Shown here: one piece after another, positions 36,631 to 48,600 of the stretch | Numbering within the stretch: the first letter of the stretch is position 1 | How the letters are laid out: the number at the start of each line of letters is the position of its first letter | Assembly (NCBI GenBank): GCA_963924555.1 | Contig: OZ004585.1 | Location: 5,779,488 to 5,843,487 of the forward strand | DNA length: 64,000 nucleotides | Source: Crambe crambe | Taxonomy: Eukaryota; Porifera; Demospongiae; Poecilosclerida; Crambeidae | Direction: 5' to 3' | Translations under genes and position numbers: made by a program | Notes under the pieces: generated by a model | Told to the model about the DNA's origin: nothing | Database searches by the model: none | Seen by the model: the letters and a program-made list of their open reading frames with translations, nothing else

Positions 36631-39600
36631 CTAAACATTGTTGATTTTGTCATTCTCATGGACATCAAGATAACTGCAAAGTTTTATGTCTTCATAGTCA
36701 TGATGACAGGAATTAGCCACTTCATTAGATACTGCATAAGCAGGGCACATTGCAATGTTGTATGTGCTGGGGTGATCTAAGATTTCCTCATATATTACTT
36801 TCTCTGGTGAGTATTCCACTCTGTTTTTAACTGAATTTGACTGATTCCTAGATTCTTGTCCTAACCTAAAAATATATATATAATAACTAAGATAAAATGT
36901 TTGCTAGAACTATAGTCAGATCTTGATGTGATTTTAGGAAGCGAACAACAGTGTGAACTATGTGTGTAGCTATGTAGCGTAAGCCGCTGATTATCGACCA
37001 TACTTTGCCCCTCGCACCATATCTCCCTCACCGATGGTCGTCAAAGTCTCAAACAACAACTATAGGAAAGATAATTTCATCCTCTATAACGTCATATAAA
37101 TTATTTTTCTCACAATTGGATAGAAACTTTGCTATGCTGAATCTACTACGTCAACTAAAAAATCATTTATCGATCACCGACACCTATTTTCGACGACCCG
37201 TTAAAAATCATAATATCGATCATCGTCCGTTCCATTCTTTCTTTCAGTTTTGCTCCACTACATGTTAGGGCCCTTAAAAAGATACTTTTATACTATTTTA
37301 TGCTATAAAATACATCATAACAAATTTTATAAAAAATGAACGAAGCATTTCTACCATAAACTGCTCCACAATTTAACGGTGGAATGGAACTGCTGCAGAA
37401 GCTCTCCTTTTTGTTGGATTCTGGTGATACTTTTCGGAAACAGTCTTCATTGGTCTGTGTTTCATATTCCTACAGAATCCAGTCATAATCTATGATACAG
37501 TCCTCACTAAACAAGCACCAAGTTCGACTTTAAGCCGATAGCTTTCGTACCTTTTAAGCGATCTTCCGGAGCCATGATGATAGGTAACGTGAGCTAGTAA
37601 CTTACTTTCATACTGCAGTTGATAAATACTTGCTGTTGAAGTCCTGTTTTCTCTCTAGAGCTTGTAAGTTTTTCCCATATATTTTTCAATGCAGCCATTT
37701 TCTTAAACTCCGTTTACGTTTGTGTACTACCGTAGACTTTCCGTATACTAAGTAGTCGATAATTGGTGCTGCCACGGTCGATAATACGTACTGGTCGATA
37801 ATCGGCGGCTTACGCTACCTACAAATAAAATGCCAATGGGTGTACCAGGCCAAAAATGAATTGATGGTGAGCATGGAGCAAAAAACTCACAACACTATAA
37901 TACATGAACATGTGGGGGCATTGCTGCATACACAAATTGATAACTGCACAATAACACATGTAGCTGCATGCATGGCAGGGTTAAGTGTAATAGCTACCAG
38001 TGGCAGAGCGACTGGTCAGGTTAGTCATGTTGTAGAGGACCCGGAGCGGGAGTTTGCAAGTATATTAAATTTTAATTGATAGAATAACGAACGACACTGA
38101 CTAGAGCACAAATTCTCAACTAACTATCCAGTTCAACTAAGCTCCTATTTATACAAAAAGGACTAAAACAAGAAAAAACACGCACAACCAAGTAAAACAG
38201 GAAAAGACATGCACAAAACCAATAACCACTATCCCATTACATAATGCACAAATGACAAATCTAGAAACAAGAAAAAGCCTGTCTCAACAAAAAGCACACA
38301 CAGCACAAAAGTAATTAATTAATGAAAATGATTGCACAAACTAACCCATCAATCCATTACATTTCCCCCTCCTTTTCCAGCATCAAACTTGTTTGATGCG
38401 CCTATGGTGATCGTGAGAGGGCATCAGCATTAGCATTTCTCTTTCCTGGACGATATTCGATATGAAAGTTATAACTCTGGAGGAACAGACTCCACCTGGT
38501 TAGTCTAGCATTGCTATCTTTGATTCGGTCTAGCCATTCGAGAGCTCGATGGTCAGTTTGGATTGAAAAATACCGGCCAGTAAGATATGTTCGGAAAGCA
38601 TGAATTCCCAATTTGATAGCCAAGCACTCCTTCTCGATAGTTGCATATTTTTCTTCTCTTGGCAACAATTTTCGGCTAAAGTAAGATACGGGATGGTCCA
38701 TACCATCTTCATCCAACTGACTGAGGACAGCACCTATCCCCCTATCTGAGGCGTCAGTCTGCAGAATAAATTTCTCATCAAAATTCGGGCTTTGTAGTAT
38801 GGGAACTGAACATAGAGCATTCTTTAACTTCTGGAAGGATTCGGCACAATCTGGTGTCCAGACGACTTTGTTTGGTTGGCTTTTTCGGGTGAGATCAGTT
38901 AGAGGGGTGGCTATGGTAGCATAATGCGGAATAAATTTCCTATAATACCCTGTAATACCCAGGAATGAACGAACTCCTTTCTTTGTTGTTGGAGGAGTGA
39001 AGTCACTGATAGCCTGTATCTTTGCACGTTCTGGTTGCACTTTCCCACCTCCGATCACATGTCCCAGGTAGACACACTCGGCCATCCCTAGTTGACATTT
39101 CGTTGGTTTTGCTTTTAGTCCAGCCTGTACCAGACGGTCCAAAACAATCTCCAAGTGATTCAAGTGTTCTTTCCATGTTTTACTATAGATAATAACATCA
39201 TCAATGTAAGCATTAGCAAAATCACCAAGTCCGTTTAAAAGCCGGTCCACCATTCTCTGGAAGGTGGCGGGAGCACCTTGGAGACCAAACGGCATCCGTG
39301 TGAATTGGAAGAGTCCGAAGGGAGTGGAAAATGCAGTTTTCTCCCGATCTTTCTCGGCTACAGGTACCTGCCAATAACCCTTAGTAAGATCTAGTGTACT
39401 AATAAACTTAGCTCCACCAATCTGATCGATCATGTCATCTACACGAGGCATTGGATAGGCGTCCATTGTAGAAACACTGTTTAAACGGCGATAATCAACA
39501 CACAGTCGGATGGTGTTGTCCTTCTTTTTCACAGGAACTATTGGTGATGCCCAGCTGCTTGTGGATGGTTCAATTATACCACACTCCAGCATTTCAGTGA

Positions 39601-42600
39601 GTTCCTTTCTCACCATTTCCTGATAAGCCTGTGGGAGCCTGTAAGGAGGTAAACGTACTGGTTTAGCATCACCTGTTTCAATTTTATGCTCAGCCAAGTC
39701 TGTATATCCTGGCTGCACTCCGAACCCCAGTTTGAATTTCAACAGTAGCTCACTCAGTTCCTCTTTCTGAGACTCTTGCAGCTGCTCTCCTAGTTTTGGC
39801 CTGCCTTCCTCCTTGTCATCATTCCATGATGGGATGTCATCTGCCATCTCCTCTGAATTTCCATGGTGAATCTCTTTGGTGAGGTAATTTGGACTTGACG
39901 GGGTATGCCATCGTCGCAGCATATTAACGTGAAGAATTCTTGTCTTCTTTCTGCGGTCATGCATCTGCACCTGATAATTCACCTTCCCAACTGGCTTTAT
40001 TATTTCATATGGGCCTTGCCACTGAGCTAACAACTTGGAAGAAGATGTGGGTAATAAAACTAGTACCTGGTCACCTTGTTGGAATGTCCGTTGACGAGAG
40101 TTCTTATCGTACCAGGTCTTTTGATTGTGGTTGGCTACTCTCAGGTTATCCTGGACATGATCCATCATTGACTGTAGTTTCTCCCTCATCATCGTAATGT
40201 AGGAGAGGACATTCTCATCACTCTTTTCTGGTGTCTCCCAGGTCTCCTTAAGAACATCGAGGGGGCCTCTGACCTCTCTCCCGTACAGCAATTCGAAGGG
40301 GGAAAATCCTGTAGACTCCTGTGGCACTTCCCTGTAGGCAAATAAAATATATGGTAAGAGTTTATCCCAATCCTTGCCCTCTTCCTTAGCAGTCTTCCGG
40401 AGCATCTCCTTCAGGGTTTTGTTGAATCGTTCGACGAGGCCATCACACTGCAGATGATAAGGACTGGTTCTCAGTGCCTTGATGTGGAGGAGACGGTACA
40501 TCTCTGCAAGCAACTTGGAAGTAAAATTACTTCCTTGATCTGTAAGTATTTCACGGGGTATTCCCACTCTGGAGAATAATTTGACCAGTTCCTCGGCCAC
40601 GTTTTCGGCATCAATCGACTTCAGGGCAACTGCTTCGGGGTATCTTGTGGCATAGTCACAGATGACTAGCACATATCGATTGCCAGCTCGGCTCCTTGGG
40701 AGAGGTCCCACAATGTCCATAGCAATTCGTGCAAACGGCTCATCCACTATCGGTAGTGGAATCATGGGGGCTTGTGGCGGTTGTTGACGTCTGAATTTCT
40801 GGCAAGTCTCACAGCTTCGGCAGTAGTCAGCTATGTCTCGGTGTAAAGTTGGCCAATAAAATCTACGAGTGATCCGTTCTGTAGTTTTCTTCTTGCCTAA
40901 ATGTCCTGCCAGTGGTATTGCATGAGCCAGCTCCAACACTTTCTGTCGGCATTCCTTTGGAAGAATAATCTGATCCACTTCTTCTTTCTCTTGTCCCCTG
41001 GGCTGCCATTTTCGATACATCAGTCCATCTTCCCAATAAAAGGAATTGACCTGGGGGGTGGTGGTCTCGTTAGCCATCTCTCGTACAACAGCTAGGGTTG
41101 GATCCTCCTTCTGCATTCGTTGAAGGTCATCTTTGGTCACCTTATCGGGATTGTTGAGGGAGGCTTGTCGCCTTGGCTGGTCTTTGGCCCTCACCAGTCC
41201 ATGCTTGTGTCTTTCCTGTCTTTTCTCTCTCCTGGTCTTCTTCTCTCTGGATCGACCTGGATGGAATAAATCATCAGATAAATTACTGCCCAGCATCTCC
41301 ACTCCTGACCCAACACTTGGTTGATCTGGACAGTCTGTTATCTCTTCTCTTGTCTGCTCTATAAGGGGATTAGCTTGCACTCCAGACTCCTCTTCCTTGG
41401 ATCTCTGAGTAGCCTCTTCATCCTCCTTCCTCCTGGCTTGTGCTCTGGTTATCACCATGGCTTCTTCAATTTTCCCAATGTTACTATTTTTAGCAGCCGT
41501 ACCCAGCAACTGGATCAACTCTGGAACATCAGTCCCCAACAAAGCTGATACATGTAGGTGATCTGAAACTGCGGCTATAGTCTCAATCCTCGTTCCATTT
41601 AGCTCCATCTCCACCTTAGCTAACGGGTAGAGGTCCATATCTCCATGAGCACATCTGATTGTGACAGCTTCTCCCTCCAGTAGCTTCTCCTCTGCAACTA
41701 GATCCTGCCTCACCATTGTCCTAGAGCATCCAGTGTCCAGTACAATGTCAGGTACAGCTGTCCCCTCAATCACTCCGCTCTGTGTAGACCAGTCTTCAGC
41801 ACTGTTACTGCAAAAAAGAGCATTACTAGGGCAATTTGTAGCAATATGACCAGTCTTGCCACAGTTGTAACACTTGACAACTCTGTCTCCCTTCTCCTTC
41901 TTTGTAATAACTGGAATAACTGGTTCCTTTAGACGGTTCTCCTTTGGGTGGCTCTCCCCATCTCTCCTGATGCTGCAATTGCGAGCCAGATGGCCTTCTC
42001 GTCCACAGGCGTGACACCTCCTTGTCTCGCTCCTGGTAGTGTCCTTCTTGTGATCCCTCCTCTGAACTCCCTCCTTGGAGTTGCCTGAGCCTACTCCCAG
42101 TGTTGACTTCCTGGCTTGTTCGTACTGATCTGCCAGCTCTCCAGCTTCCGATGTTGTCTCTGGTTTCCTTTCTCGGATCCACACTCGAAGATCCGGGGTC
42201 AGTGAGTTGAGAAACTGCTCCATGACGATGACATCTCCAATCTGCTCCACTGTAGAGTACTTTTGCATCCATTTTTGCCGTAGGTCTTGTAGCCTCACCA
42301 CCAGTTCTCGGTGTGACTCGTCACTCTTCTTTCTGGTGCTTCTAAAACGCTGACGATATGTCTCCTCATTTATGTCGTACCGTTTGAGTATAGCCTTCTT
42401 CAATTGTTCGTAGTCATTGGCTTCGGCGGAGGGTAGGGCAGCATAAGCTTTCTGTGCTCGACCTGACAGTTGAGGAGCAAGTTGGCATGCCCATTTTCTC
42501 CTTTCCACGCTATACGCTTCCATCAGCCTTTCAAAAGTGGTTAAATAGGCTTCGATGTCATCCTGATCAGTCAGCTTAGCGACTTTCACTTTTTCCGTCA

Positions 42601-45600
42601 CTGTAACGGTCGTCGGTGCGGCAGCAGGAGGTGCAGTTCGGTCTCGCCCGACGGAGGCTTCCAGTAGGTCCATCAATCGTTGCATCTGTTCTTCCCGTCG
42701 TTCTCGATCGGCCATGAGTACCTTAACCATATCTCCTGCTGAACTAGCTGTATCCACCGATTCCGATTCCGTCATACTGATATTCTCGGGACTTGCTCTC
42801 CTGTACGTTAGTCCAGATCTTGTAGTCATGTACGTGTGTCCTATCTTCAAACAAGAGACAGTTGGATCCCACCGCTGCCACCAAATGTAGAGGACCCGGA
42901 GCGGGAGTTTGCAAGTATATTAAATTTTAATTGATAGAATAACGAACGACACTGACTAGAGCACAAATTCTCAACTAACTATCCAGTTCAACTAAGCTCC
43001 TATTTATACAAAAAGGACTAAAACAAGAAAAAACACGCACAACCAAGTAAAACAGGAAAAGACATGCACAAAACCAATAACCACTATCCCATTACATAAT
43101 GCACAAATGACAAATCTAGAAACAAGAAAAAGCCTGTCTCAACAAAAAGCACACACAGCACAAAAGTAATTAATTAATGAAAATGATTGCACAAACTAAC
43201 CCATCAATCCATTACACATGTTTCAACCTGAATGCTTTCCCCTTGAAATTAATTGCAAGGCATAACCTAGAATGCATCAGCTTCAATCTACTGAAAGCTC
43301 TAAAGCCAAATTTTTTGTTGTGACATGCCCCAGACCCACCTGGCGTGCTATGTATGTAGTCACGATAAATAGCTACCTGACCATTTCATTTTTTGTCACT
43401 CCACCCCTGTACATGTAGCTAATGTTTAAGAAGTGAATATGGATACTGAAGATCAGCTCTCCATAAAGGCTCTTTTGTGTGTCTGTGTGCACTAGCTATT
43501 TACAGAAAATACAGGAGGTGACATCACATGCAAGTTTGTAATAGTGCTAGCTATATGATAGTATGATCATACCCAGCATCCATGTATCGTTTCTTAGCGA
43601 TTAAGATAATTAAAATTCCGGATAGCAAAATCACTGCAAGAAGAGCACCACCTATTCCAATACCTAAGTATTTTTAAAAATGTATGTTAGCTATGTTATC
43701 ATTTCAAAAGATAGCTACATAGCTGACAAATTCAAGAGTGTATTAATTTTATTGTCATGGTGTGCCACCTTCAAAGTGCAAGGATGGAAATTAGTAATAA
43801 GCATTTTTTAAAAATCTACCTTCTGACTATAAAAATTCTTATAAGCTACCTCTTTATCCACATCATGATGTGTAAATTTAGATTTTTATCTTAATTAGGT
43901 TATTACAGCTTAGCTTTTAGCTAGCTGCACTATTTTCTACAGCGGGTAATTAAGCAATTAATCTTTTACTATGGTAAAAAAAGTATATACCTGCTAGAGC
44001 TTGTGAATTCAATATCAATGGTTGAGTTGTTGTTGCTTGAAGAATTTAATTTTGATGAATTATAAATGAAAAATATAGCTATGATTATGTAAATTCAATT
44101 AAAAAATGGTTGGGGGACACTCAGCCCCCCCCCCCCCCCCCCCCTTTCTTTATTGCTGAACATGACATAACCAAATTTATGGTAAAAAGTACACACCTGC
44201 AGGAGAATCTGGTAGATGAACAGCTGGTGGATCCGATGTTAATGGTTGAGTTGATCTTACTTGAAGAATTCAATGAATCATAAATAAAAAATTCAATGAA
44301 AAACAACCACAAGGTTGGGGGACACTCACCACCCCCATGCATCCCCCCCTCCCTCCCCCACCCCCCAGTCATGAAAGGATATCAGGGCATGATGTAAACC
44401 TTCACATTCTTTTAATCTACACACCCTTGATTCATAAATACCCACGTTCATCCCTTGTGTGATCTCAGCATCACTTCACTTTGAATTTTTTTTTGTGTTG
44501 CAATATCTACCTGGTACTAAGTTATATCTCTCTATCATCTTGAGCATCAGAAGTTAGTTTGCTAATCTCTTAATTCTCGGGAGAGGGCTCATACATAATA
44601 TGGTCCTTCGAGCCGGATAGTTGATAGATAGCTACAGCATCAGCATAGATCTAATTCTCTGGTTCTCTCTCAGAAGTCCACACTTGCTATATTCATTAGC
44701 TAGTTTATCGCTAGCTATAGTCCTATTCGAATTTCGTTCTCTCGAATTGCCTACCAACCATTAGTCTGGCATAGCGGCAACCCTTACCAACCCAAGGGAA
44801 GGGAAAGGGTCTGGGGACATTAGCATCAATGACTTGTGCCTCACATCAAGATTTTGATGCCACCAATCAGATCGCTCGATGAATAATTATGTGACGTTTT
44901 CGTGACATATAATAATGAATGCGCGAACTTTGCACATGCTCAAGATCTGCAGAGAAGTATTGTATTGGCTGTGGTGAGTTCACGCAGAAGAGATCCAGAA
45001 GTATTTCTGACTCCACAGACATTCTTTCATTGTAGGAGGAAGCATTGAAGAAAGTTGGAAGAGACAAGGGCCAAGAAGCTGTTCAAGGTGATAGATTTAT
45101 GTGTAGTAAATGCTTATTAGCTAGCTATATGTCAAAGTCGAGAAAGAACTAAAGGAATCTAGTGAAAGTTTTAAGGTGGTGGGCTAATAAAAAATTTTTT
45201 TAAACGTTATCACTGCGGGGGCTACATAGAGATTGCATCATTATTGTTGCTAAAATAGATAGAAATTAATATTTTTTTACTTATTGTTAATGTTGAACCA
45301 GGCTATGAACTAGTCTCACGTAGCCAGACCCGATTCTTTCCTTTTTCTTGGGGGTGGGGGAAAGAAAGGGTCTGGTCAAACTCGCATGAACGTTTTGTTT
45401 TGCACAGTCAGCAATTATTTTTTAAATGCGGGCAATAATATCAAGTAATATTTTGAGCGCGCATTATTAAATGCAATGCATTGTGGGGCGAGCCTGAGCT
45501 GAATATGATGCATGTTCCCTTTTAGCAAGGGTGAAACAATGAGAATGGTCTCTCTTTCTGAAAACACTGCATTCTCTGAGACTGGCCAGCTGTCTGTGAC

Positions 45601-48600
45601 ATCAACTGCTGATTTGCACTCTCCCTTAAGCGCTGTCTGTGATGTGCTGAATGTGAGACTGGCCTCTCTTTTCCTCAGCTGTCTGTGACATCAACTGCTG
45701 ACTTGCACTCTCCCTCAAGCGCTGTCCTTTCTCTGTGCTTTGAGCAGGATGTCTTGCCTTCTATCTCCTACTTTCTTCTTTCTGTTCAGCGGTCTTGCTA
45801 ATTTGATCCATTCTTTAGTAGCTAGCTAGCATCTGCCATTCGATGCTTGAGGCATTCTTTTCTCTGGGCCAGCATTGTCTCTAGATTTCTCGATCTACGT
45901 TTCCTAAGACGTTCTTTCTGTTCAGCTAGCCTCTCTTAGCTTATAGCACATGTTTATATACGCATGCGCGTCTACTGCACTGTGATGTAATGTTACCAGA
46001 TGATCGTTGCAGAGAAAAACCACTATTATTAGGATATACGAGATATATAATAATGCGAATTCTAGAGCCAACTCGCTAGTGTGGGGCTCGCCCCAATTAA
46101 TGCGCATCAACTAGAGATGGAAATCAATACTAGTAAATCCAGAGCCGGTGGATTGGAGTTGAAGGCCAAGCCATTGAGCAGGGTCATGATACATTCGTGT
46201 CTTTACCTACTAAGTACCAAAATTTTTTTGGCGGTAGATATGATCATATAGAACAGAAAAATTACTGGCTGCAAAAATTTTGGTGGAATAAGTGTTTGCT
46301 TTTGTTATAAAAACGCGAAAATAACGTGAAAGATTTATAGACTTGTCTATTAATAAGTTATTATGTAAAATGTGTGATAGTATCTTCCTATGCATGTTAA
46401 TTTTTCCATGGTTGGCTGAGCTGGCAACAGGATGTGTATTGCTGAGTCATCTTCAGGTAAAAGCACATGTTCCAATACTAGAGCTAGCTAGCTATGTCTG
46501 AAAAAGTAGATTGGACACTTTGTGTGATCTGCCAAAAGAAGTCATCAGAAGACCTGCGTTGTCCTGTTCGATCTGCATCAAATAGTCATCGAACTCCATT
46601 TGAAATATAATTTCTTAAGAAATGTGGAAAAATTTGTAAAGCTAGACTCATTGCCAGTGAAAGTTAACTTCGGAGAAGTTGCCCTTATCTCAGATAATTA
46701 TAGCCAAGACCTTTGATGTCCTTGGATGGTTCTCTCCTACCATCAAGGCCAAGATCTTACTGCAGCAAATGTGGGAGCAGAAGATTGATTGGGATCACCA
46801 AGTCCCCCCGACTATTTTCGATTCATGGGTACGGTGGAGATCAGAGCTCAATTCACTCTCAACTAAACACATCCCTCGTTGCTACTATCAGAAGGAATCT
46901 CATCTCATATCCATTGAACTCCATGGTTTCTGTGATGCCTCTGAAAATGCGTATGCTGGTGTCATATACTATTGAATGGTGAACTCTACAGGAAACGTGA
47001 CTTCGAAGACGAAGGTCGCTCCCGATCAATGGAATCATGTCAATGGATGTGATAATCCTGCTGACTGTGCCTCTCGGGTCTAACTTCTCGACCATGACGT
47101 ATGGTGGAATGGCCCCTCATGGCTCAAACTCACACGTTCTCTGTGGCTCAAGACTGCAGATCCTCCTCCTGCAATTCCTACAGATAAGGAAAATGAAGTT
47201 TCCCTACATACAGTTGTTAAACCAAGAATACCGCTCTTATCCATAAATCATAAATCACTATTCCAGCTTTACATACCTGAAGCGAATCACTGCTTGAATT
47301 CTCCGTTTCGTTCACAACTGCCAAGCTCCTGAAGACAGACGAAGCCATTCCAATTTGTCCCCACAATAGTTGTCCAATGCTGAAAATTACTGGATATCCA
47401 TTTTACAAGATAATTTTCCCAAAGAAACTGTGGCTCTCCACAAGGAGTGTGTCCTGAATAATTCCAGTCCTTTGTTGCCTCTTCACCCAATTTTGGATTC
47501 TTTTGGTGTGCTTCGTGTTGGTGGTAGAGATCAAAATTCCATACAATTCTCATGACAACATCCTGTTATTCTCCATGGAAGATATCAAACTATTGATTCG
47601 TTCCGAACATGTCCGCCTGCTACACGCTGGTCCCACTCTACTCATTGCTTCTCTTGGTCATCATTGCCATATCCTTGGATGTTGTAAGGTTGTTTGATCC
47701 ATCACACGTGGATGCATCACCTGTCGACGCACTTCAGCAAAACCCTAGACACAAATGCTTGGTCAATTACCAATTGAACATGTCACACCCGATCTTGTTT
47801 TCAATAAGGTCGGTGTTGATTATGTGGGTCCTGTCTACCTCAAATACGGATTCGTTCAGAAGACTACAATTATTAAGGCCTACATATGTGTATTTGTCTC
47901 CCTCTCTGTCAATGCAGTTCATCTAGAACTAGTTTCAGATCTGACCACGAATGCCTTCATTGCCTCATTAAGAAGATTCATTGCTCACCGTGGCAAGCAA
48001 CCCCTAATCTGGGATGAACTTCGTTGGGGCCGCTCGAGAAATGAATGAACTAGTTGATTTTCTCGAAGATCAGAAAACTCAAGGATCTCTCTCTGAGTTC
48101 TGCTCAACTTATAATATCCATTGGAAATTCATACTGGAACATGCACCTCACTTTGGCGTTTTATGGGAAGCAGCAGTTAAAAGTATGAAAAACTCATTTA
48201 AGGCTAACACCAAGCTAATCTTCGAAGAGTTTTCTACTGTTATCACTCAGGTTGAAGCATGCTTGAATAGCAGACTATTGGCTCCATTACCAGTTGATGA
48301 CGACGGCATAGAGGTTGTAACCCCTGGCCTTTTCTTGATTGGAAGACCATTGGAATCTCGACCAGATCCAGCATTCTCATACCGATCGCTTTCACTCCTC
48401 CGGCATTGGCATCTATGTCAAGCACTTGTTCGTCATTTTTGGCATAGATAGTCAACAGAGTACATCATCGCTCTCAGACGATATACGAAATGGCTCCCTC
48501 CTAGAACATTAGTGTGGGGGATATTGTCGTATTACAGGAAAACAACTTGGTCCCAACAAGGTGGCCACACGCAAGAGTGATTGAAGTACACCCAGGAAAA

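Larger units (their letters stand above)
38031..43216 (-). mobile_element. Full-length Ty3/gypsy LTR retrotransposon with integrase-before-RT order (Gmr1-like)
   Basis: The 5,186-bp element has 331-bp LTRs identical by eye, a perfect 5-bp target duplication CATGT (38026-38030 and 43217-43221), a primer site next to the 5' LTR, a polypurine tract next to the 3' LTR, and one uninterrupted gag-pol ORF. Identical LTRs and an open ORF point to recent insertion. It lies in the last intron of the minus-strand receptor, in the same orientation as that gene. Confidence 0.97.

Noticed and set aside
38530-42272. Several open frames on both strands within 38.4-42.9 kb
   Set aside because: They are out-of-frame or antisense shadows of the 1,482-residue gypsy polyprotein, whose catalytic motifs are all in one frame.
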